Assembly: GCA_012517355.1 (NCBI GenBank) | Contig: JAAYVD010000178.1 | Coordinates: 1 to 49,764, forward strand | Length of the DNA: 49,764 nt | Reading direction: 5' to 3' | Origin: Candidatus Rifleibacteriota bacterium | GTDB taxonomy: Bacteria; Muiribacteriota; Ozemobacteria; Ozemobacterales; Ozemobacteraceae | Shown here: one piece after another, positions 8,800 to 16,191 of the stretch | How the letters are laid out: the number at the start of each line of letters is the position of its first letter | Position numbering within the stretch: position 1 is the first letter of the stretch | The notes under the pieces: model-generated | Told to the model about the DNA's origin: nothing | The model's database searches: none | The model's input: the letters and a program-made list of their open reading frames with translations, nothing else | Position numbers and translations under genes: made by a program

Positions 8800-9987
8800 A
8801 TGATCCGAATCACCCTCCAGGACGGCCGCGTCATCCACTGCCAAGCCGGGCAGCCCCAGGACATTCCCGGGATCATCGACCTGTACCAACGCGTGTATCA
8901 CGGCAAATACACGCTCAAGGAAGTGTCGGACCCCGAGGCCATCCGCAGCCGCCTCGACGACCCGAACTATTTCTGGACCCTGGCCTTCCTCGGGAAGGAG
9001 ATCATCGGTTCGGTGATCTTCTCGATCGACCCGGTGAACAAGCTCGGCAAGCTGTATGCCGCGGTGGTCCTGCCGGAATTCCGGGGGCAGGATGTCATGC
9101 GGAGCATCGTCCGCCAGGGCCTCGAACGGCTGACCGAACGCACCCGCACCTGCGACGTCCTGTATGCCACGACCCGCACGGTCAGCGTGGCTCCGCAGGT
9201 CGTCCTCGAACACCTCGATTTCTTCCCGATGGGCATCTTTCCCAACGTCCGCAAGGTCGAGTCGTTCGAGACCCACGGGCTGGAGATCTATTTCCGGAGG
9301 GGCTGCCTCGACCTGCGCCGGAAGCGGCCCCAGCTGGTTCCCGAGATCCGCGAATTCTACAAGGTGGTCCGCGACGTGCTGCATCTCGAGGACGAGGAGA
9401 AGGTCGACCTGCCCCTGTCCGACCCTCGGAAGATGGGTGACCCCCTCCCCTTCGAGATCGACGATGACGCGCGCCGCCTGCGGAAGCGGTTCGACGCCCT
9501 CCAGAACAAGGACCAGATGGACAAGGTGTTCTTCCCGTTCATGGAACCCAACCTGCTTTTCCATACGCCCGACCGCTCCGCCGAGTTTTTCGTGAATTTC
9601 AACGATGCCGACGGGTTCGGGGTGATCATCGGCTACAAGATCGGAACCACCGACCTGCGCCGGGCGCTGATGTGGTTTGCCGAGGTGGCCGCCCGGTCGG
9701 GCATGCGCTACATCGAAATGCTGGTCAATGCGTTCCGTCCTGACCTGCAGCGGATCGCGGTCGATGCCCGGTTCCTGCCCACCGCCTATTTCCCCGCGAT
9801 GCGCATGACGGAACGGGGAGAGCGGGAGGATTACGCCGTCTTCTCGCGATCCTTCGAGAGCCTCGATTTCATGAACATGAACCTGGTGGACACCAACCGC
9901 CGGTTCCTCGACGCGTTCATGAAGTGCTGGTACGAGATGCTGGTGCGGTGTCAGCCCGACTTCGACGAGGAGTGGCGGATTGGCTGA
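8800..9987 (+). CDS. GNAT-like acetyltransferase with a long C-terminal domain
   Basis: A 395-residue protein. The N-terminal half resembles a GNAT domain, with the acetyl-CoA loop pattern VVLPEFRGQDVMRSIVRQ at about 89-106. The C-terminal half (about 200-395) has no motif I recognise; it includes an acidic and basic linker and a region reading FFVNFNDADGFGVIIGYKIG. It is the first gene of an operon, and its TGA overlaps the TTG start of the LuxE-like gene by 8 nt (TTGGCTGA). The ATG at 8800 fits the promoter at 8730-8758. Its substrate is unknown; from context it may modify or transfer the acyl group handled by the next two enzymes (inference). Confidence 0.75.
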   Translation: MIRITLQDGRVIHCQAGQPQDIPGIIDLYQRVYHGKYTLKEVSDPEAIRSRLDDPNYFWTLAFLGKEIIGSVIFSIDPVNKLGKLYAAVVLPEFRGQDVMRSIVRQGLERLTERTRTCDVLYATTRTVSVAPQVVLEHLDFFPMGIFPNVRKVESFETHGLEIYFRRGCLDLRRKRPQLVPEIREFYKVVRDVLHLEDEEKVDLPLSDPRKMGDPLPFEIDDDARRLRKRFDALQNKDQMDKVFFPFMEPNLLFHTPDRSAEFFVNFNDADGFGVIIGYKIGTTDLRRALMWFAEVAARSGMRYIEMLVNAFRPDLQRIAVDARFLPTAYFPAMRMTERGEREDYAVFSRSFESLDFMNMNLVDTNRRFLDAFMKCWYEMLVRCQPDFDEEWRIG

Positions 9988-11107
9988 GGGCAAGCCGTTC
10001 GAGGCGTGCGGGCGGCTGTTCGCCACCAGCCAGGCCTTTGGCCATTCCCCGGCCACCGACCGGCTGTTCGACGAGGCCATGGGGGAGGCCCTGCGCTGGC
10101 ACCAGCAGCGGTGCCCCGAGTTCCGGGGGTTCCTGGCCCGCCACGGCTTCACGGGAAAGCGGCTGCCGGTCACTCCCGAAGAGATTCCTCCGCTGTTCGT
10201 CACCATCTTCAAGGAACACCGGCTGGTGTCGATCCCCGACGAACGGATCAGGATCGAGCTGACCTCGTCGGGCACGGGGGGACAACGCAGCGCCATCGTG
10301 CTCGACCACCGGTCCTACCGCCGGATCCTGCAGATCGTCGACCACATCTTCGATTCGCTCGGCCTGATGGCGCGCGACGAGGCGGTCAACTACCTGTGTT
10401 TCACCTACGACCCGCGGGTGGCGAAGAACGTCGGCACCGCGTTTTCCGACAAGATCCTGACCGGGCTGACCCGGCGGCGGCGGGTGTTCTACGCCATCCG
10501 GTGGGACGAAGCGAAGGGCGAGTTCGCGTTCGACCTGGCGGCGACGGTGGCCCGGCTGCAGCGGTTCGCGCGCCGGCCCGACCCGGTCCGGATCCTGGGT
10601 TTCCCGGCGCACCTGTGGCAGGTGTGCGACGCGCTCGAGCGGGCGGGGGTGCGGCTGCAGCTCGGGCCCCGGTCGTTCATCATCACCGGGGGCGGCTGGA
10701 AGGTGCACAAGGACCAGGAGGTGACCAAGGACGTCTTCCGGGAGCGGGTCTGCCGCGTATTGGGCCTGCCCAGGGAGAACCTGCGCGACACCTTCGGCAT
10801 GGTCGAGCACGGGATTCCCTACGTCGATTGCGAGCGGGGGCGGCTGCACGTGCCGATCTACGCGCGGGTGCGGGTGGTGGACCCGGAGACCCTGGCGCCC
10901 CTGCCGGTTGGCAGCCGGGGCCTGCTGCACCTGATGACGCCCTACCTGTCGAGCTACCCTTCGATCTCGCTGCTGTCCACCGACCTGGCGGTGGTCGAGC
11001 CCGGGTGCCCCTGCGGGCGGCCGGGAGACACCATCCGCATCCTGGGGCGGGCGGGCCTGGCCAAGCACAAGGGCTGCGCCATCACCGCGCTCGAACTGCT
11101 GACATGA
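9980..11107 (+). CDS. LuxE-like acyl-protein synthetase
   Basis: A 375-residue member of the LuxE acyl-protein synthetase family. The ATP-binding loop SSGTGGQRSAI is at about 96-106. The central ITGGGWKVHK and FGMVEHG motifs follow, and the C-terminal KHKGCAITALE contains Cys366, matching the acyl-accepting Cys near the end of LuxE. In Lux systems LuxE activates a fatty acid as acyl-AMP and passes it to LuxC. The start is TTG 9980-9982, overlapping the upstream stop by 8 nt; an ATG is not available nearby. No luxA, luxB or luxD is present, so light emission is unlikely. The substrate acid is unknown. Confidence 0.88.
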   Translation: MAEGKPFEACGRLFATSQAFGHSPATDRLFDEAMGEALRWHQQRCPEFRGFLARHGFTGKRLPVTPEEIPPLFVTIFKEHRLVSIPDERIRIELTSSGTGGQRSAIVLDHRSYRRILQIVDHIFDSLGLMARDEAVNYLCFTYDPRVAKNVGTAFSDKILTGLTRRRRVFYAIRWDEAKGEFAFDLAATVARLQRFARRPDPVRILGFPAHLWQVCDALERAGVRLQLGPRSFIITGGGWKVHKDQEVTKDVFRERVCRVLGLPRENLRDTFGMVEHGIPYVDCERGRLHVPIYARVRVVDPETLAPLPVGSRGLLHLMTPYLSSYPSISLLSTDLAVVEPGCPCGRPGDTIRILGRAGLAKHKGCAITALELLT

Positions 11108-11114
11108 GGAACCC

Positions 11115-13697
11115 GTGATCGGCTACACGCTGGCCTTCGGCCACAAGGCTCCCCCTGCCCCGCCCCTCGAGGGCGGCCTGGCAGGGGTGCTGGCCGCGGC
11201 GCGGGCGGCGGCGCAGCGCGCGGCGGCGGCCCCGGTGGACGGGATCCTCGAGGTGCTGCACCGGGTCGGCCGGCGGTGGGCCGATCCCGCCTATCCGCTG
11301 CGGCAGAAGGCGCAGGAGGATCTTCCCGGCCAGATCGGGTTCAGCCCGGAGATGGTGCGGGAAGGACTGGACGTGGTGGCCGCCCTGTGTTCGCGGGAGG
11401 GCCTGGAGCGGCGGCTGACCGGGGAACTGGGCGGCAAGCGGTTTTTGGCCGGCTGGCAGGAGCGCCCCGGGCTGGACCACGACCTGCGGGCGGTGCCGCG
11501 CGGGGTGGTTGTGCACCTGGCGGCGGGCAACGTGTTCGTCGGGGCGGTGGACAGCCTGGTGGCCGGCATCATCACGGGCAACGCCAACCTGCTGAAGATG
11601 TCGCGGGCCGACCCGTTGTTCCCGGTGCTGTTTCTGGAGAGCCTGCGGGAGTGCGACCCGGATGGGCTGGTCTGGCCCAACCAGGCGGCCTATCTCTGGC
11701 GTGGCGGCGACCGGGCGGTGGAAGCCCCGCTGCTCGGCGCCGACCTCACGGTGGTGTTCTGGGGGGGCCGCGAGGCCCTGGCGGCGGTGCGGGGGCTGGT
11801 GGGGCCGGCGACCCGCCTGATCGAGAACGGGCCGCGGTATTCCTTCGCGGTGGCCGAGACGGCCTTCCTGGCCGAAGCCCTCGATGCGCGGCTGCTGCGT
11901 GGCCTGGCCCTGGATCTCTGCCGCTGGGACCAACAGGCCTGCTCGTCGCCGCAGATCCTCTACCTGGTGGGGCCGGGCCGGGCCACCGCCGACCAGCTGA
12001 TGGACCGGCTGGTTCCGGTGCTGGACGAACTGGCCCGCACCCTGCCGCTGGGCCCCCTCTCGTTCGACGAGAAGGTGGAGATCCGGCGGGTCCGGGAACT
12101 GGCGGCCATGGCCGAGGTGAAGGGCGAGGGGCGGCTGGTCTGCCCCGAGCGGTTCACCTACTCGCTGATCTTCGAAGAAAACCCGGTGTTCAAGGTGTCC
12201 TGCCTGAACCGGACGCTGTTCGTCAAGCAGGTTCCCGACTTCGACGCCCTGGTGGAGCAGGTCCGACCGATGGCGGCCTGGCTGCAGACCGTGGGCCTGG
12301 CCGCCTCGCCTGGGCGGCAGCGGGAATGGGAGCCACGGCTGCTCGGGCTGGGCGTGAAGCGCCTCACCGAATGGGGAGGGATGAGCCAGGGCAGCGACGG
12401 GGCGCCGCACGAAGGGGCGTTTTTGCTCGGCCAGCTGGTCGACTGGGTCAGTCGCGAGCATCTGCCGGAGGAGCGTTTCCGCAAGCTGGTGCGGGGGATC
12501 CGGCCGTCGCCCTACTACGCGCGGGTGCTGGCCGGCCGGCCGACCGACCCCCTCGATTTCACCGCCCTTCCCCTGCTCGATCGGGAGACCTTCTACGCCC
12601 ATTCCCCGCCCCGGTCGACCGACATCCTGACCGGGCCCATGCAGGACGCCTACGTCTACGCCTCGGGGGGGACCACCGGCGACCCGAAGTTCACCCTGTA
12701 TTCGAACCGCGAGTACCGCGCGGCCACCGACGTTCTGGGCTTCATCTACCGCACCGCCGGCATCGGACCGGGGGACGTGGTGGGGAACCTGTTCATCGCG
12801 GGCTTTCTGTGGACCAGCTTCAACGTCGCCGGCCGGGCGCTGGAGAACATCGGCTGCCTGAACCTGCCGATCGGCGGGGCGACCGACTTTCCGCAGATGC
12901 TCAAATACCTGGAGATCTTCCACGCCACCGCGATCGTCGGCCTGCCCTCGATCATCGTCAAACTGGCCGAGGAGGTTCAGGCCCGGCAGTCGCCGGTCCG
13001 GATCCGCAAGATCCTGTATGGGGGCGAGCACATGCGGCCGCAGACGGCCGACTTCCTGCGCCGGACGCTGGGGGCGGAATGGGTGCGGTCGGCGGGCTAC
13101 GCCTGCGTCGACACCGGGCCGATCGGCTTCCAGTGCCCGCACCTGGTCGGGGCCGTCCACCACGTTCTGGAGGACTACCAGTTCGTCGAGATCCTGCACC
13201 CGCAGGATCAGCGGCCCTGCTCGACGGGCACGATCGGCGAGATCGTGGCGACCAACCTCGACCGGGTGCTGATGCCGGTGGTCCGCTACCGCACTGGCGA
13301 CCTGGGCCGGTGGGTCGGGCAGGCCGAGTGCCCGTGCGGGTTCCGGGGCCGGACCTTCGAACTGCTGGGCCGGTGCGACGACCTCCTGGTCATCGGGGGC
13401 ATCAACCTGCTGCCGCCCGACGTGGCGGCGGGGCTGGCCCGGCTGCCCGGCGTCAGTCCCAACTTCCAGGTGGTGGCCCGGCTCGAGGACCGCCACGACC
13501 TGCTGGTGCTGCGGCTCGAGGCCGAGGCGCCCCTGCCCCGGGAGCAGGTTCTGGCCGCGCTGCGCGAAGGCAGCTACAAGATCGCCGAAGCCCTTGACTC
13601 GAACTGGCTGCGGATCGAGATCGACTGGGTCGGGCCGGGGCAGATCCCCCGCCACCCGCGCACCGGCAAGATCAAGACGGTCGTCGACGAGCGGTGA
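11115..13697 (+). CDS. LuxC-like acyl reductase fused to a PaaK/F390-synthetase-like adenylating domain
   Basis: An 860-residue two-enzyme fusion. Residues about 110-440 are LuxC-like acyl-CoA reductase: PRGVVVHLAAGNVF near 128-141 and the catalytic Cys276 in QQACSSPQ. Residues about 450-860 are an adenylate-forming domain of the phenylacetate-CoA ligase/coenzyme F390 synthetase type, with the P-loop SGGTTGDPK at 517-525, then YRTGDLGRW and the C-terminal HPRTGKIK. Adenylation of one acid and reduction of an acyl thioester to aldehyde could thus sit in one chain. The GTG start at 11115 follows GAGGA; the gene lies 7 bases after the LuxE-like gene. CPCG near the ligase end resembles a structural metal site (inference). 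Confidence 0.88.
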   Translation: MIGYTLAFGHKAPPAPPLEGGLAGVLAAARAAAQRAAAAPVDGILEVLHRVGRRWADPAYPLRQKAQEDLPGQIGFSPEMVREGLDVVAALCSREGLERRLTGELGGKRFLAGWQERPGLDHDLRAVPRGVVVHLAAGNVFVGAVDSLVAGIITGNANLLKMSRADPLFPVLFLESLRECDPDGLVWPNQAAYLWRGGDRAVEAPLLGADLTVVFWGGREALAAVRGLVGPATRLIENGPRYSFAVAETAFLAEALDARLLRGLALDLCRWDQQACSSPQILYLVGPGRATADQLMDRLVPVLDELARTLPLGPLSFDEKVEIRRVRELAAMAEVKGEGRLVCPERFTYSLIFEENPVFKVSCLNRTLFVKQVPDFDALVEQVRPMAAWLQTVGLAASPGRQREWEPRLLGLGVKRLTEWGGMSQGSDGAPHEGAFLLGQLVDWVSREHLPEERFRKLVRGIRPSPYYARVLAGRPTDPLDFTALPLLDRETFYAHSPPRSTDILTGPMQDAYVYASGGTTGDPKFTLYSNREYRAATDVLGFIYRTAGIGPGDVVGNLFIAGFLWTSFNVAGRALENIGCLNLPIGGATDFPQMLKYLEIFHATAIVGLPSIIVKLAEEVQARQSPVRIRKILYGGEHMRPQTADFLRRTLGAEWVRSAGYACVDTGPIGFQCPHLVGAVHHVLEDYQFVEILHPQDQRPCSTGTIGEIVATNLDRVLMPVVRYRTGDLGRWVGQAECPCGFRGRTFELLGRCDDLLVIGGINLLPPDVAAGLARLPGVSPNFQVVARLEDRHDLLVLRLEAEAPLPREQVLAALREGSYKIAEALDSNWLRIEIDWVGPGQIPRHPRTGKIKTVVDER

Positions 13698-13701
13698 TGA
13701 G

Positions 13702-14466
13702 ATGAAGATCGGGTATCCGACGCACCCCCGGCGCGACCTGGTGGAGGAGATCACCTGGATCGGGCGGAACGGGTTCGAGTTCGTCGACCTGTTCCTGGAA
13801 CCCGACCTGGGGGCCGCCGAACGGGTCGACGTGCCCGCGGTGCGGGCCGCCCTGGACGGCTTCGGGCTCGGGGTGGTCGGCCACCTGGCCTGGTATCTGC
13901 CGATCGGTTCCCCGCTGCGACGGTTGCGGGAGGCGGCCGTCGAGGAAGCGGTGCGATATTGCGACACCTTCGCGGCGATCGGGGTGGACCGGGTCACCGT
14001 CCATGCCAGCTGGCCGCCCGGGCTGTTCACCGCCGACGAGGGCATCGACTGGCAGAGCGAGAGCCTGTCGAGCCTCATTCCCGCGGCGGGCCAGAGGGGC
14101 ATCACGCTCCTGTTCGAGCCGGTGGGCCACGGCCACGAGAGCGAAGAGAACCTGGCCCGGCTGTTCGCCCGGCACCCGGAGATGGCCTTCCATCTCGACA
14201 TCGGGCATTTCAACCTGAACCACCGCTCGCCCGCCCGCTTCGCGCGGGTCTTCCGCGACCGCCTGGGCCACGTGCACCTCCACGACAACGACGGCACGAA
14301 GGACCAGCACCTGCCGATGGGCACCGGCCGCGTCGAGTGGGAGCCGCTCCTGAAGGAGCTGAAGGGATTCTACACCGGCACGGTCACGCTGGAGATCTTC
14401 ACGCCGGTGCGGGAATACGTGCTGGTCTCGCGCGACCTGCTGCGACGGATGTGGGCCGCGGCCTGA
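13702..14466 (+). CDS. Xylose-isomerase-like TIM barrel protein
   Basis: A 254-residue protein of the sugar phosphate isomerase/epimerase (AP endonuclease 2-like) fold. Candidate metal and active-site residues appear in order at strand ends: HASWPPG, LLFEPVGHG, HLDIGHFNLN, HVHLHDNDG and TLEIFTP. The pattern Glu-Asp-His-Glu is typical of divalent-metal isomerases of this superfamily. The ATG at 13702 lies 4 bases after the stop of the LuxC fusion, so it is the last gene of the operon. The substrate cannot be told from sequence. Its presence suggests the pathway handles a sugar or hydroxy-carbonyl compound (inference). Confidence 0.8.
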   Translation: MKIGYPTHPRRDLVEEITWIGRNGFEFVDLFLEPDLGAAERVDVPAVRAALDGFGLGVVGHLAWYLPIGSPLRRLREAAVEEAVRYCDTFAAIGVDRVTVHASWPPGLFTADEGIDWQSESLSSLIPAAGQRGITLLFEPVGHGHESEENLARLFARHPEMAFHLDIGHFNLNHRSPARFARVFRDRLGHVHLHDNDGTKDQHLPMGTGRVEWEPLLKELKGFYTGTVTLEIFTPVREYVLVSRDLLRRMWAAA

Positions 14467-14533
14467 CGATTCCCTCGCCGGGCCCGAGACGAGGGTTTCC
14501 CGCTTCCCTCCCCGCCGGCGGCGATGGGAAAGG

Positions 14534-14714
14534 CCGACGTCGTGCCGGTCGGCCCCTTTGCGATGCACGAAACTGCCGTTTCGCGCCGCCATCCGTGGCG
14601 GCAAAGGGGTATGGCCGACATCGTGTCGGTCGGCCCCTTTGCAATGCGCGAAACTGACGTTTCGCGCCGCCATCCTTGGCGGCAAAGGGGCACTTCCGAC
14701 CTCGTGTCGGTCGG
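14534..14714. repeat. 81-bp tandem hairpin repeat, two full units plus a partial third
   Basis: Two contiguous 81-bp units start at 14534 and 14615, and the start of a third is at 14696. Each unit has a small palindrome (CCGACATCGTGTCGG, 14615-14629), then CCCCTTT pairing with AAAGGGG about 50 bases on. That outer stem encloses two hairpins: GCGCGAAAC/GTTTCGCGC with loop TGAC (14646-14667), and GCCGCCA/TGGCGGC with a 4-nt loop (14666-14683, sharing two bases with the first). The drawing is a three-way junction. The element lies between convergent genes. Relatives occur at 30530-30700 and 38428-38524, so it is a dispersed family of the REP/BIME or palindromic-element kind. Confidence 0.9.
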
Positions 14715-14715
14715 G

Positions 14716-15312
14716 TCAGGGCTGACTCAGGGTCTGCCGAAGGGTGTTGCCGACGTTGCGGAGGCGGCGGGCAGCCTCCACGCGTTCCTTGACCGAGGGC
14801 AGGCCGACCTTCTGCAGCAGGTCGCCCTCGCCCGACGACTCGGGAGGGGCCGCCTGGAAAGCCAGCTCCGAGACCCAGCCGTCGTAACCGACGCCGGCCG
14901 AATCGGTGCCGAGGAAGCGGAACCAGCGGATGCCGTCGACCACCGCCCAATCCTTGCCGCGAAGGCCGGGGTCGGTGACAGGCGCGGCGGGGGGGCCCAT
15001 CCGCTCCTTCACCCACTGATCGAGCGAGAACCCCTGGTGGAGGAACAATCCGAAGATGCCGACGATGGCGAAGGCCAGGGCCAGGCGGCCGTTCGATCGG
15101 GGGAGCGGAAGGCGGGGGGCATAGGGGTTTTCGGTTTCCCAGGCGGGTTCACCCGCGGCCAGGGCCTCTTCGGGCGGAGCGGGTTCCTCCCGTTCCCCGA
15201 AGGAGGCGATCCGTTCGGGGGCGACGCCCCGGGCCCTGGAGGAAAACATCCGCAGGAAGCCGTAGGCGAAAGCCAGGATGATCAGGAGGTGGAAGACGGA
15301 TTCGGCTTGCAT
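14716..15312 (-). CDS. Two-helix membrane protein of unknown function
   Basis: A 198-residue protein I do not recognise. It has an N-terminal hydrophobic helix (FHLLIILAFAYGFLRMF, about 7-23), a charged Pro/Glu-rich loop to about residue 72, a second helix (LALAFAIVGIFGLFLHQGF, about 77-95), and a soluble C-terminal domain rich in Trp and Gly that ends in a basic helix. The ATG at 15312 follows GAGGCGGG and lies 15 bases behind the stop of the prepilin-like gene, so they are likely one operon. It might be an envelope accessory protein of that pilin-like system (inference). The gene ends at the border of the 81-bp repeats. Confidence 0.7.
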   Translation of the reverse strand: MQAESVFHLLIILAFAYGFLRMFSSRARGVAPERIASFGEREEPAPPEEALAAGEPAWETENPYAPRLPLPRSNGRLALAFAIVGIFGLFLHQGFSLDQWVKERMGPPAAPVTDPGLRGKDWAVVDGIRWFRFLGTDSAGVGYDGWVSELAFQAAPPESSGEGDLLQKVGLPSVKERVEAARRLRNVGNTLRQTLSQP

Positions 15313-15327
15313 GGTCCAGCACCCGCC

Positions 15328-15651
15328 TCAATGGTGGGTGCGGCAGACGACGTTCCCGGAGGGGTCGAGGGTATAGGAACAGGGACACCCCTGGGGGGTG
15401 GGCAGCCCGCCGGGCATGAGCCGGTTCAGGTCGAGGGTCTTCATGGGCTCGTTCTGGATGGCATACAGTTGCAGGGCCTGGGAGATGGTGGCTTTCGTGG
15501 CCAGGCACCGGGCCTCCCAGCCGCGGTCGATGGCGGTGCGCGGGTCGGTCCCCGTGGTGGTGACGCCCTGCCGGCCGAGCATGGCGGCGAGGAAGCCGAT
15601 GATGACGATCCCGAACAGCAGCATGATGATGGCCGATCCGCGTTTCTTCAT
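15328..15651 (-). CDS. Prepilin-like protein from an internal start (alternative reading)
   Basis: The 107-residue C-terminal part of the frame above could be made separately from ATG 15651-15649. Its N-terminus, two Lys, an Arg, then Gly-Ser and a long hydrophobic helix, resembles type IV prepilin or pseudopilin leaders, with cleavage after the Gly; the usual Glu at +5 is missing, as in GspK- or PilX-like minor pilins. A TTGCCA-17-TATCAT promoter ends 6 bases before this ATG, and no ribosome site precedes it, which would give a leaderless mRNA. After processing it would sit in the inner membrane or a pilus-like fibre (inference). Confidence 0.55.
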   Translation of the reverse strand: MKKRGSAIIMLLFGIVIIGFLAAMLGRQGVTTTGTDPRTAIDRGWEARCLATKATISQALQLYAIQNEPMKTLDLNRLMPGGLPTPQGCPCSYTLDPSGNVVCRTHH

Positions 15652-16110
15652 GACGCCATGATACCCAATGGTGCCAGGGTTGGCAACGAGGGGAAGGCGC
15701 ATGAGGCGGTGGGGGATGCCGGCTTCGAAGAATCGTTCCCCCTCGGCCCGGAAGCCGAGGCCGGCGTAGAAACCGACCACCTGTTCCTGGGCGTGCAGGA
15801 CCACCTCTGGGAAGCCGGCGGCCCGGGCCAGGGAAAGCAGGCTTCCCATCATGGCCCGGCCGACGCCCGCCCCGCGGCAGTCGGCCAGGACGGCCAGCCG
15901 GCCGATGTGGCCGTCGGGAAGGAGGCGGCCGGTGCCGACGAACCCGCGGCCCGGCAGCTCGGCGAGGACGTGGCGGCAGGCGGGGTCGCGGCCGTCGAGT
16001 TCGAGATCGGGGGGAACGCGCTGTTCCTCGACGAAGACCTTGAACCGGATGGCCTTGATCGCCTCGGCATGGGTTTCCCACGGGGCCTCGAGCACGCGAC
16101 AGGGTTCCAT
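15328..16110 (-). CDS. ElaA-like GNAT acetyltransferase in frame with a prepilin-like protein
   Basis: One 260-residue open frame joins two unlike proteins. Residues 1-about 141 form a complete small GNAT of the ElaA type (IRFKVFVEEQRVPPDLELDG, then RLAVLADCRGAGVGRAMM). Residues 154-260 form a prepilin-like protein, MKKRGSAIIMLLFGIVIIGF, with a hydrophobic helix and a Cys-containing C-terminus (CPCSYTLDPSGNVVC). There is no stop codon in between; the junction reads LPLVANPGTIGYHGVMKKR. The ATG at 16110 follows a good GGGAGG. Either it is a true fusion, or the second part is also made from its own start at 15651. The frame continues upstream of 16110 only as antisense of prs. Confidence 0.6.
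   Translation of the reverse strand: MEPCRVLEAPWETHAEAIKAIRFKVFVEEQRVPPDLELDGRDPACRHVLAELPGRGFVGTGRLLPDGHIGRLAVLADCRGAGVGRAMMGSLLSLARAAGFPEVVLHAQEQVVGFYAGLGFRAEGERFFEAGIPHRLMRLPLVANPGTIGYHGVMKKRGSAIIMLLFGIVIIGFLAAMLGRQGVTTTGTDPRTAIDRGWEARCLATKATISQALQLYAIQNEPMKTLDLNRLMPGGLPTPQGCPCSYTLDPSGNVVCRTHH
15658..15686 (-). promoter_or_regulatory. Promoter inside the GNAT-prepilin frame, possibly leaderless
   Basis: TTGCCA (15686-15681), 17-base spacer, TATCAT (15663-15658) on the minus strand. The ATG of the prepilin part begins 6 bases after the -10 box, so transcription could start at the A of that ATG. Confidence 0.55.
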
Positions 16111-16130
16111 GGTCCGCACCTCCCGCCGGT

Positions 16131-16159
16131 TTGACAATTCCCGGCCGTCCCCCAATAAT
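16131..16159 (+). promoter_or_regulatory. Promoter of prs
   Basis: A consensus TTGACA (16131-16136), 17-base spacer and AATAAT (16154-16159). The start point is expected near 16166, followed by the ribosome site GGAAGGA and the ATG at 16192. Confidence 0.8.
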
Positions 16160-16191
16160 ATGCCTGAATCCACGGGAAGGAAACCGCCAGC

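Noticed and set aside
11082-14324. A 1080-residue open frame on the minus strand opposite the LuxC fusion
   Set aside because: It is antisense to clear LuxE/LuxC/PaaK coding sequence and has no family motif; long opposite frames are expected at this GC content.
8800-14466. A bioluminescence (lux) operon
   Set aside because: LuxC- and LuxE-like enzymes are present, but there is no luxA, luxB or luxD and the reductase carries an extra ligase.
14370-14693. A small gene encoded by the 81-bp repeats (minus strand)
   Set aside because: The open frame reflects the period of 27 codons. No ribosome site or signal supports translation at this copy, and it runs into the antisense of the TIM-barrel gene.
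14534-14714. CRISPR array
   Set aside because: The units are contiguous, contain internal hairpins and have no unique spacers; no cas genes are present.
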